Assembly: GCF_028867935.1 (NCBI RefSeq)
Contig: NZ_JAPQNS010000001.1
Coordinates: 186,001 to 250,000 of the forward strand
Direction of reading: 5' to 3'
DNA from: Flavobacterium sp. SUN052
GTDB lineage: Bacteria > Bacteroidota > Bacteroidia > Flavobacteriales > Flavobacteriaceae
Length of the DNA stretch: 64,000 nucleotides
Part shown: positions 1 to 6,631 of the stretch, piece by piece
Position numbering within the stretch: position 1 is the stretch's first letter
How the letters are laid out: every line of letters begins with the position of its first letter
The notes under the pieces: model-generated
The model's database searches: none
Seen by the model: only the letters and a program-made list of their open reading frames with translations
What the model was told of the DNA's origin: nothing
Program-made: the position numbers and the translations under genes

Positions 1-461
1 AGCACATGATTTACCTCTACAACTATGCAGGTGAGCCCTGGAAAACTCAGTACTGGCTGCGGGAAGTTATGAACCGGCTGTATCTGCCAACGCCCGATGG
101 TTATTGCGGTGATGAAGATAATGGACAGACATCGGCCTGGTATGTGTTCACCGCTATGGGTTTCTATCCCGTTTGTCCGGCAACCGATCAGTACGTGATT
201 GGCGCACCGCTGTTTCGAAAGGTTACGGCAAAGCTGGAAAACGGGAAGCAGATCGTTATCAATGCCGCCAAAAACAATGAACAGAATCGCTACATCAACA
301 CGATTCGCGTCAATAACAAACCGTACACCAAAAACTGGTTCAGTCATCAGGAGCTTTTGCAGGGAGCCACCATCGACTTCGACATGGCACCCGTAGCGAA
401 TAAACAACGGGGCACGCAACCTGCCGATTTCCCATACTCCTTTTCAACTGACAAACGATAA
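1..461 (+). CDS. GH92 alpha-mannosidase, C-terminal end (5' truncated by window)
   Basis: The frame is already open at base 3, so the gene starts outside the window and only about 152 C-terminal residues are present. The stretch GDEDNGQTSAWYVF followed by MGFYPVCPATDQYVIGAPLF is the strongly conserved C-terminal signature of glycoside hydrolase family 92, exo-acting calcium-dependent alpha-mannosidases of the Bacteroidota that trim N-glycan or yeast mannan mannose. The aspartates of the GDEDNG stretch lie in the catalytic domain of known family members. It ends 6 bases before the GH43 gene, which suggests one transcript for a secreted glycan-degrading pair. The signal peptide cannot be seen. 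Linkage specificity cannot be told from this fragment. Confidence 0.93.
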   Translation, partial: HMIYLYNYAGEPWKTQYWLREVMNRLYLPTPDGYCGDEDNGQTSAWYVFTAMGFYPVCPATDQYVIGAPLFRKVTAKLENGKQIVINAAKNNEQNRYINTIRVNNKPYTKNWFSHQELLQGATIDFDMAPVANKQRGTQPADFPYSFSTDKR

Positions 462-467
462 TCAGCA

Positions 468-1517
468 ATGAAATTGCAATTACTAAAAACGGTGTGCCTG
501 CTTCTGCTGGCAACCTTACCCACTATTGCTCAACGCACCTTCACGAATCCAATAAAGTCATCGGGCCCTGATCCCTGGGTTTGGCAAGATAACGGCTGGT
601 ATTATTACATGAATACAACCGGACGCAACCTGACCCTCTGGCGAACTAAAAACATGGCTGATTTGTCAAGCGCGGAGAGTAAAGTAATTTACACTCCACC
701 GAAAGGAACGGCGTATTCTAGAGATTTGTGGGCCCCCGAAATCCACCGCATCAACAACAAGCGTGGCGACGGACCGTGGTACATCTACGTGGCAGCCGAC
801 AGTATCAATAACATGACGCATCGGATCTGGGTGCTCGAAAATACATCGGCCGATCCGTTTCAGGGGGAATGGGTCATGAAAGGAAAGCTAAGCGACCCCG
901 GTGATCACTGGGCCATCGACCTGACTTTGTTACAACACAAAGGCAAGCTTTACGCAGCCTGGTCGGGCTGGGAGGGAGCAAAAAACGGTCGACAAGATAT
1001 TTACATTGCCCGCCTGAAAAACCCCTGGACTATGGCGGGAGATCGCGTCAAAATCTCACAGCCCGATCAGCCCTGGGAGCAACACGGTAAAACCCCCGAT
1101 GAGTGGCAAAAAAATGGAGAGCTGCCTTTGATTCTGGTAAATGAAGGCCCTGAGTTTCTGCAAAATGGTAAGAAAACGTTCCTTGTTTATTCGGCCAATG
1201 CCTGCTGGCTCGACTACTGCATGGGCCTACTCGAACATACAGGTGGCAGCTTTATGAAAGCAAAGAACTGGCGTAAACACCCGCAGCCGGTGTTTACCCA
1301 ATCGCCTGAAAATGGTGTTTGGGCACCCGGCCATGGCGGGTTCTTTACAACCAATAATGGCCAGAAGAACTGGATGATTTACCACGCAAATCCTAATGAG
1401 ACAGATGGTTGTGGAAACAAACGGGCTCCCCATATTCAACCCTTCGACTGGAACACCGATGGAACGCCCAATTTTGCTCGTCCCCTAGCAAAAACACCTA
1501 TGTCCGTACCGGAATAA
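468..1517 (+). CDS. Secreted glycoside hydrolase family 43 protein
   Basis: 349 residues with a Sec signal peptide (about residues 1-22, ending in IAQ). The GH43 five-bladed propeller catalytic residues are recognisable: Asp35 in SGPDPWVW (general base), Asp151 in HWAIDLTLL (pKa modulator) and Glu226 in VNEGPEFL (general acid). Family members act on arabinofuranosides, xylosides or galactans; the specificity is not readable here. The gene follows the GH92 mannosidase by 6 bases and is closed by a strong hairpin terminator 120 bases downstream, so the two hydrolases probably form the end of a polysaccharide or glycoprotein utilisation transcript. Length is typical for a single-domain GH43 without carbohydrate-binding module. 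Confidence 0.88.
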   Translation: MKLQLLKTVCLLLLATLPTIAQRTFTNPIKSSGPDPWVWQDNGWYYYMNTTGRNLTLWRTKNMADLSSAESKVIYTPPKGTAYSRDLWAPEIHRINNKRGDGPWYIYVAADSINNMTHRIWVLENTSADPFQGEWVMKGKLSDPGDHWAIDLTLLQHKGKLYAAWSGWEGAKNGRQDIYIARLKNPWTMAGDRVKISQPDQPWEQHGKTPDEWQKNGELPLILVNEGPEFLQNGKKTFLVYSANACWLDYCMGLLEHTGGSFMKAKNWRKHPQPVFTQSPENGVWAPGHGGFFTTNNGQKNWMIYHANPNETDGCGNKRAPHIQPFDWNTDGTPNFARPLAKTPMSVPE

Positions 1518-1636
1518 TTGTAGAATGCAGCAAATGGAGTGGGTTAATTATATTTTTTTAACATTTTACATGATAATTAATAGTACTCAGTCTTTATACT
1601 AAAAAGCAGTTAATTCCTCATAGGTTGGTATCGCGG

Positions 1637-1671
1637 GCACATGCTGATTGATGATCAGCATGTGCTTTTTT
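1637..1671 (+). terminator. Rho-independent terminator after GH92-GH43
   Basis: A perfect 12-base stem (GCACATGCTGAT, 1637-1648, pairing with 1654-1665) with a 5-base loop is followed directly by six T residues. It closes the glycosidase transcript. Its presence also argues against translating the next gene from 1648, which would lie inside the stem. Confidence 0.9.
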
Positions 1672-1675
1672 ATTC

Positions 1676-1683
1676 TAATTTTG
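1676..1683 (+). promoter_or_regulatory. Candidate Bacteroidota -7 element (TAATTTTG)
   Basis: This matches the TAnnTTTG -7 consensus of the Bacteroidota primary sigma factor, sits just after the terminator and 34 bases before the chosen ATG of the aldose epimerase. No TTG is present at the usual -33 spacing, so this rests on the -7 box and its position only. Confidence 0.45.
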
Positions 1684-1716
1684 TCTATTTACCGATTTGT
1701 TACATCGACTCCTTCT

Positions 1717-2928
1717 ATGCACAAACACCTAATTCCTTTATGCCTGATTGCCCTGCTTTTGGCAGCTGGCTGTCAATCTAAAACACAGTCGAGCGAGTCG
1801 ACCGGAGCTGACTCTACCTCTGCCGATTCCACTACGCCACCCACTACCCAAGCCAGTGCTTTGGATACCACGGCTATTGACTACAAACTCAACGATCCTA
1901 CTGCCTATGACGGAGAAGTGGATGGAAAGAAAGTAGGGCTTTACACCCTAAAAGATGGTAACGTTACGGCTACTATCTCAAGCTTTGGGGCACGAATTGT
2001 ACACCTGCTGGTGCCCGACAAAACAGGTAAGCCAACCGATATTGCACTTGGCTTTGCCAGCCTGGCTGACTATCAAAAAGCGCAGGAAAGCTTCTTTGGG
2101 CCGGTGGTAGGGCGCTTCGGCAATCGCATTGCTAAAGGCCAGTTTATGCTCGATGGAAAGTCATACCAGCTGGCGCTCAATAACAATGGTAACACCCTTC
2201 ACAGTGGTCCCACCGGATTTCATAACCACGCGTGGGACGCCAAGAAAATCAACGATAAAACGGTAGAGATGACATACATATCGAAAGATGGTGAGGGTGG
2301 GTTCCCAGGCACCGTTACTACCAAAGTGACGTTCTCCTTAGAGAACAACGGTCTCAAATTCGACTATGTAGCCACTACCGATAAAGCTACGCCCTACAAC
2401 CCCACAAGTCACGGCTTTTTCAACCTTAACGGCGAAGGCAGCGGTACAATCAATAATCACGTGTTGCAGATCAACGCCGATCGCTACTCGGAAGTGGATA
2501 AAGGACTAATCCCGCAGGGTGAGCCTGTTTCGGTGGCGGGTACTCCGTTCGATTTTCGTAAGGCCACAACCATTGGCGCGCGGGTCGATGAGGAAAATGA
2601 GCAACTTGGCTTCGGTGGTGGATATGACCACAATTGGGTGCTAAACAAAAAAGATAACAAACTCACTGAAGCCTGCACTGTTACGGGTGATAAGTCGGGT
2701 ATTGCAATGACTGTGTTGACTACCGAACTCGCACTTCAGTTCTACGGCGGCAATTTCTTTGCGGGAAAAGATGTCGGGAAATACGGACGGGCCATTGGTA
2801 AACGTGAGGGACTAGCGCTTGAAGCCCAACACTACCCCGATTCGCCTAACCATCCGACCTATCCCAATACAATTCTGCGTCCTGGCCAAACGTACAAACA
2901 AACTACCATTTACCGGTTTGGGAAGTAA
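1717..2928 (+). CDS. galM: Aldose 1-epimerase (mutarotase), lipoprotein
   Basis: 403 residues from the ATG at 1717. That start gives a clean lipoprotein signal (lipobox LAAGC, Cys19) and lies after the terminator, so the longer reading from 1648 is rejected. A low-complexity Ser/Thr/Asp linker (about 20-50) precedes the galactose mutarotase domain. Visible family motifs are GPVVGRFGNRIAKG, HSGPTGFHNHAW, NPTSHGFFNL with a catalytic His, and EAQHYPDSPNHP carrying the catalytic Glu. It interconverts alpha and beta anomers of hexoses. Lipid anchoring places it in the periplasm or on the outer membrane, matching a role in processing sugars released by the upstream glycosidases. Confidence 0.92.
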   Translation: MHKHLIPLCLIALLLAAGCQSKTQSSESTGADSTSADSTTPPTTQASALDTTAIDYKLNDPTAYDGEVDGKKVGLYTLKDGNVTATISSFGARIVHLLVPDKTGKPTDIALGFASLADYQKAQESFFGPVVGRFGNRIAKGQFMLDGKSYQLALNNNGNTLHSGPTGFHNHAWDAKKINDKTVEMTYISKDGEGGFPGTVTTKVTFSLENNGLKFDYVATTDKATPYNPTSHGFFNLNGEGSGTINNHVLQINADRYSEVDKGLIPQGEPVSVAGTPFDFRKATTIGARVDEENEQLGFGGGYDHNWVLNKKDNKLTEACTVTGDKSGIAMTVLTTELALQFYGGNFFAGKDVGKYGRAIGKREGLALEAQHYPDSPNHPTYPNTILRPGQTYKQTTIYRFGK

Positions 2929-2949
2929 TTCACTGAAGCCCCTAGTTGT

Positions 2950-3013
2950 GCCGTTTTAGGTTTCAACAGTCGAGCACAGAAGAGATGTGTTGAAAGTTGA
3001 AACCTGAAACGGC
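2950..3013. repeat. 18-base inverted repeat between galM and Uma2 gene
   Basis: Arms 2950-2967 and 2996-3013 (GCCGTTTTAGGTTTCAAC and its complement) match at 17 of 18 positions, the one difference being a G-U wobble in RNA, with a 28-base loop. There is no T run, so it is not a classical terminator. It is one of several long inverted repeats occupying spacers in this window. Confidence 0.85.
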
Positions 3014-3027
3014 ATTCATTACCTTTA
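2997..3027 (+). promoter_or_regulatory. Candidate promoter for Uma2 gene (TTG-N20-TACCTTTA)
   Basis: TTG at 2997-2999 and TACCTTTA at 3020-3027 match the Bacteroidota -33/-7 pattern with a 20-base spacer and one mismatch in the -7 box. The ATG follows 18 bases later. The -33 part lies inside the right arm of the inverted repeat. Confidence 0.35.
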
Positions 3028-3045
3028 CTCAAAACAACGTTTGTT

Positions 3046-3609
3046 ATGGAAGCTGCCGTCGAACATCGTCTGTACACTGTGGATGAATATCTTGAGCTTG
3101 AAAAACGCTCCGAGGTGAAGCACGAGTATATGGATGGAAACCTGATCGAAATGCCCGGAGAATCTAAGAAAGCCAATCGCATTGCAGTAAACCTGACCGT
3201 TTTGCTGGATCAGAACTTGCCAGATTACGACGTTTACGACCATGATGTTAAATTGCTGACAGTACCCGGCAAACGGTATAGGTATCCCGACGTAATGGTA
3301 GCTTCCGCAAGCGACGCTAACGAAGATGAATACGTAGTATATCAGGCTGTTTTGCTGGCAGAGATTACTTCTGAAAGTTCGATGGAGACGGATCATCACG
3401 TCAAATTGCACGAATACGCATCCATTCAATCGGTACAGACATACCTGATTATCTCCCAGAAAGAAGTATTAGTGGAGGTCTATCAGCGGCAGCGGCAGAG
3501 CAGCAAATGGGAGTTCTCGTTTTATTCTTCTCTAGACGATGTTATTACCTTGACCGAACCAGCTTTGACGTTAAATCTGGCCGATATCTATCGAAAAGTG
3601 AGTTTCTGA
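3046..3609 (+). CDS. Uma2-family (DUF820) PD-(D/E)XK endonuclease-like protein
   Basis: 187 residues, no signal peptide. The Uma2 fold is indicated by the N-terminal YTVDEYLELE plus HEYMDGNLIEM, then RYRYPDVMVAS (the conserved Asp of the nuclease core), VLLAEITSESS (the Glu strand) and the TYLIISQKEVLVEVYQR end. Uma2 proteins have a restriction-endonuclease-like core and are abundant in Cyanobacteria and Bacteroidota; their biological role is unsettled. The gene stands alone and converges on mgtE with only three bases between the stop codons. Assignment to the family is firm; nuclease activity is inferred from the fold. Confidence 0.88.
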   Translation: MEAAVEHRLYTVDEYLELEKRSEVKHEYMDGNLIEMPGESKKANRIAVNLTVLLDQNLPDYDVYDHDVKLLTVPGKRYRYPDVMVASASDANEDEYVVYQAVLLAEITSESSMETDHHVKLHEYASIQSVQTYLIISQKEVLVEVYQRQRQSSKWEFSFYSSLDDVITLTEPALTLNLADIYRKVSF

Positions 3610-3612
3610 AAG

Positions 3613-4965
3613 CTACAACTCCGCCAGCAGTAAATCAGCAATCAGGAAATAGACACCAATACCAATCAGGTCGTTGGCAGTGGTGATGAACGGCCCCGAA
3701 GCCACGGCGGGGTTAATGCCGATTCGGTTGAGGAGTAGGGGGGTAACGGTTCCCATAAACGAAGCCAATAATACCACCGCCAGCAAGGACGTGGCTACTA
3801 CCGGAAACAAACGCGGTTGCCCAATCAGAAATGTGTACGTTCCGGCGATGAGGCCAACTACCAGGCCGTTGATAATCGCCACCAACAGGGTTCGTAACAA
3901 CCGCTGACCAAGGGTTGTACTTAAACCTGATGTATCGGCGAGACTTTGCAGGATAAGCGAAGACGTTTGAATACCCACATTACCGCCTGTGGAGCCGATG
4001 ATCGGAATAAAAGCTGCCAAAGCCGCTACTTTCCCCAGCTCTGCCTGAAAGCCATTAATAACAGTGGCCGCAAGCAAACTACCCACTGCACCCGCAACCA
4101 GCCAGGGCAACTGTACTTTCGACCGCACCCAAACAGTATCATCTTCTTCGACTTCGCCCGAAAGACCGGAGATGACCTGAATGTCCTCCTCGGCTTGTTC
4201 CGTGATTACGTCCAGCACGTCGTCGATGGTGATACGCCCCAACAGTCTACCCTGTACATTTACGACAGGGATAGCGTCTAAATCGTAGCGTTGCATCACT
4301 TCGGCCACCTCATCCACGGGCCGGTAGGTTTCTACGAAAATGATGTCCTTGTCGTAAATATCGGCGATTTTGGCTGTTCTACGGGCCAGTACGATCTTCT
4401 TGAGCGATACTAATCCCAGCAACTTTCCCTGATCATCGACAACGTAAACCGAGTACACCTTTTCTACGTTTTCGGCCTGATCACGAATTTCTTCGATGCA
4501 GCCGTTTACCGTCAGGTTAACGTTGATTTTGATTAACTCTTTCTGCATCAATCCCCCGGCTACGTCCTCGTCGTAGTGGAGCAAGTCAAGAATAAACCGG
4601 GCTTGTTCGCGGTCTTCAAGCAGGCCAATGATTTCTTCCCGAATGCGGATAGGCTGCTCGTTAAGCAAATCCACGGCATCGTCGGAATCCATTACGTTGA
4701 CGAGGGGAGCCAACTCTGCTGAATTGAATGTCGCCAACAAATCGAGCCGTACAGCTGGGTCTAGATTAGCCAGTATTTCAGCCCCAACTTCGTTGTTGAG
4801 CAGGGTTAGCAAATAGTGCGCCTGATCAGTATCTAACTCATAAAGAATACCCGAAATATCGGCGGGGTACAGTCCCTCCATCTCGGTTCGCAACTGCAAA
4901 TCGTCACGAACGTCAATGGCCTCCTGAAGTTGGCCGAGGTATTCTTTAGTGAGCTCAAATGTCAT
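3613..4965 (-). CDS. mgtE: Magnesium transporter MgtE
   Basis: 450 residues with the full MgtE plan: cytoplasmic N domain of helical repeats (about 1-130, including LLATFNSAELAPLVNVM), a tandem CBS pair (about 135-260, with MQKELIKINVNLTVN and FVETYRPVDEVAEVMQRYDLDAIPVVN), then five membrane helices from about 285 to the end, containing the GSTGGNVGIQTSSL signature of the pore. MgtE is a Mg2+-gated channel of the inner membrane. It lies 45 bases downstream of ksgA and is probably cotranscribed with it. The intervening spacer holds an imperfect repeat. Confidence 0.95.
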   Translation of the reverse strand: MTFELTKEYLGQLQEAIDVRDDLQLRTEMEGLYPADISGILYELDTDQAHYLLTLLNNEVGAEILANLDPAVRLDLLATFNSAELAPLVNVMDSDDAVDLLNEQPIRIREEIIGLLEDREQARFILDLLHYDEDVAGGLMQKELIKINVNLTVNGCIEEIRDQAENVEKVYSVYVVDDQGKLLGLVSLKKIVLARRTAKIADIYDKDIIFVETYRPVDEVAEVMQRYDLDAIPVVNVQGRLLGRITIDDVLDVITEQAEEDIQVISGLSGEVEEDDTVWVRSKVQLPWLVAGAVGSLLAATVINGFQAELGKVAALAAFIPIIGSTGGNVGIQTSSLILQSLADTSGLSTTLGQRLLRTLLVAIINGLVVGLIAGTYTFLIGQPRLFPVVATSLLAVVLLASFMGTVTPLLLNRIGINPAVASGPFITTANDLIGIGVYFLIADLLLAEL

Positions 4966-4969
4966 AGGT

Positions 4970-5032
4970 AAAAGAGTAAAAGAGTGAAAGAGTGCCGAAG
5001 ATTCGCTCTTTTATTCATTCGCGCTTTCACTC
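4970..5032. repeat. Imperfect inverted repeat of AAAGAGTG words, ksgA-mgtE spacer
   Basis: The left part (4970-4994) is three tandem copies of the word AAAGAGT(G/A), and the right part (5004-5032) carries the complementary words CTCTTTTATTC and CGCTTTCACTC. Pairing is only partial. The right part runs into ksgA and encodes its last residues, SESANE plus the TAA stop. The architecture is like the CAGTGAGCAGT elements elsewhere in the window. Confidence 0.6.
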
Positions 5033-5847
5033 ATTAAGTTTGTCAATTCAACAAAATCTGCAACACTGAGTTGCTCCGCCCGTAGGTCCATAAACCGGCT
5101 GCCTGCTGCTGCTTCGGTAATGCCAAGCGGCTTGAGCGCATTACGGAGCGTTTTCCGGCGTTGATTGAATCCGTGTTTTACAACCTGAATAAATCGACGT
5201 TCGTTACAACCGAGTTCCTTGACATTATTTCGTCGAACACTGATGACCCCTGAATGAACTTTTGGGGGTGGGTTGAACACTTCCGGAGGAACCGTGAACT
5301 CGTATTTAACGTCGTACCAGGCCTGCAAAAAAACGCTCAAAATGCCATAATGCTTTTTGCCAGGGGGCGATGCCAACCGCTGGGCAACCTCCCGTTGCAA
5401 CATACAAACTACCTCGGTGATGCGGTCGCGATAGTCAAGAACGTTGAAGAAGATTTGAGACGAAATATTATACGGGAAGTTACCGATAATGGCAAATGGC
5501 TCTGACTCGGGAAGGCCGGGTAGATAATCGGCGGGCGTCATTTCCAGGAAATCACCTTCAACCAACCGGCTCGTCAGCGATGGAAACGCTTTTTTTAGAT
5601 ATACAACCGATTCGCTATCAAGTTCAACGGCATGCGTCTCGAAGTTGGTATTGGGCAGCAGGAACCGCGTTAGTACGCCCGTTCCGGGACCAATTTCCAG
5701 CACATGCCGGTACGGTTCAGCGTGCTGACCGCTGTGACCACTTAACAATTCAGCAATATTCTGGGCAATAGAGTCGTCGGTGAGGAAATGCTGTCCGAGA
5801 CTTTTTTTTGGTTTTACGTACACAGGCCGCTTGGTTTCAGGGCGCAA
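5011..5847 (-). CDS. rsmA: 16S rRNA adenine dimethyltransferase KsgA/RsmA
   Basis: 278 residues. It dimethylates two adjacent adenines in the 3' terminal helix of 16S rRNA during small-subunit assembly. Seen motifs: KKSLGQHFLTDD at the N terminus (residues about 13-24), the SAM-binding VLEIGPGTGVLTRFL, and GNFPYNISSQIF, the variant of the NLPYN catalytic motif. The C-terminal domain KHGFNQRRKTLRNAL is typical. It follows the unknown gene 5858-6349 by ten bases and precedes mgtE, an arrangement I recall as common in Bacteroidota. The last residues lie in a repeat element. Confidence 0.95.
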   Translation of the reverse strand: MRPETKRPVYVKPKKSLGQHFLTDDSIAQNIAELLSGHSGQHAEPYRHVLEIGPGTGVLTRFLLPNTNFETHAVELDSESVVYLKKAFPSLTSRLVEGDFLEMTPADYLPGLPESEPFAIIGNFPYNISSQIFFNVLDYRDRITEVVCMLQREVAQRLASPPGKKHYGILSVFLQAWYDVKYEFTVPPEVFNPPPKVHSGVISVRRNNVKELGCNERRFIQVVKHGFNQRRKTLRNALKPLGITEAAAGSRFMDLRAEQLSVADFVELTNLMSESANE

Positions 5848-5857
5848 AGGTACGGCT

Positions 5858-6349
5858 TTAAGAATTAAACAGACCCCAATCGTCGGGAATGTCGTTGGTT
5901 TTGTCGAAGCTATTAATCCATTCTACAAACAGCACCCGGAAATTCTCGATCTCGTCGCGCAGAAGTTTGATGTAAGCTGGTTCGGAGAGCTTTTCGGCGC
6001 GGAGGTAATTGGTTTGGGTGAGCAGTTCGCGGGCGTGAGTTTTAATAATTACTGCGTTTTCCATGCGGAGCGTGTATAGATCAGCACCCTCTGCCCCAAC
6101 AATTTTAGTAGGTAGCATCATGGCATTGGCCATCATCTGCTCACTCATCATAAGCACATCCTCTTCCTCATCGATAGTGCCGACGATAGCCTGAGTAATC
6201 TCCAGAATTTCATTGGCTTTTTTCAGCACAGGGAGTTGCTCAATTCGGCGGTTCTCGGCCTCCATTTCGCGTTGAGCCTCAATGGGGTCATAGTTACGTT
6301 CAAATTCTTCCCAATCAAATCCGTCCTCGTCCTCGTCGTCAAAGTGCAT
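5858..6349 (-). CDS. Conserved hypothetical protein, acidic N terminus
   Basis: 163 residues from the ATG at 6349; a longer reading would need a TTG at 6388 and adds residues without obvious structure. I do not recognise a named family. The first 25 residues are very acidic (HFDDEDEDGFDWEEFE), and the rest is predicted mostly helical, with a Met-rich stretch (VLMMSEQMMANAMML) and a C-terminal WINSFDKTNDIPDDWGLF. No signal peptide or membrane segment. Ten bases separate it from ksgA, so it is likely cotranscribed with a ribosome-assembly gene; a cytoplasmic role is probable. Confidence 0.75.
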   Translation of the reverse strand: MHFDDEDEDGFDWEEFERNYDPIEAQREMEAENRRIEQLPVLKKANEILEITQAIVGTIDEEEDVLMMSEQMMANAMMLPTKIVGAEGADLYTLRMENAVIIKTHARELLTQTNYLRAEKLSEPAYIKLLRDEIENFRVLFVEWINSFDKTNDIPDDWGLFNS

Positions 6350-6631
6350 GTCGCTCAAGTGTTTCGGGTGTACAGTACTACAAAGCAACGCAAATAGAAG
6401 TCATCAGGCAAGCGATTATGGATTTCATTATGTAGTAAATTTTAACATCGTTAATGACAAAATCACCTTAAATTGCCATCTGGTTGAGAAAAGTTGTTAC
6501 GCAATGAGTAATGAATACGCGCAGCGGAATAGTAAAAGCCTTGTGTATGACTTTGCGATTATGTGTCGTTGGTAAGTGAGGAAGCAACCTTGATTGGCGA
6601 AAGTTTGTCAATCAGACAGCAAAGGATATAT

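Noticed and set aside
2950..3013. Terminator of galM
   Set aside because: The stem is long but has a 28-base loop and no T run, and the likely promoter of the next gene overlaps the right arm.
6348..6575. Small plus-strand gene in the divergent region before 6632
   Set aside because: It overlaps the start of the minus-strand gene at 6349, has no domain and no typical composition; the region is better explained as a promoter region.
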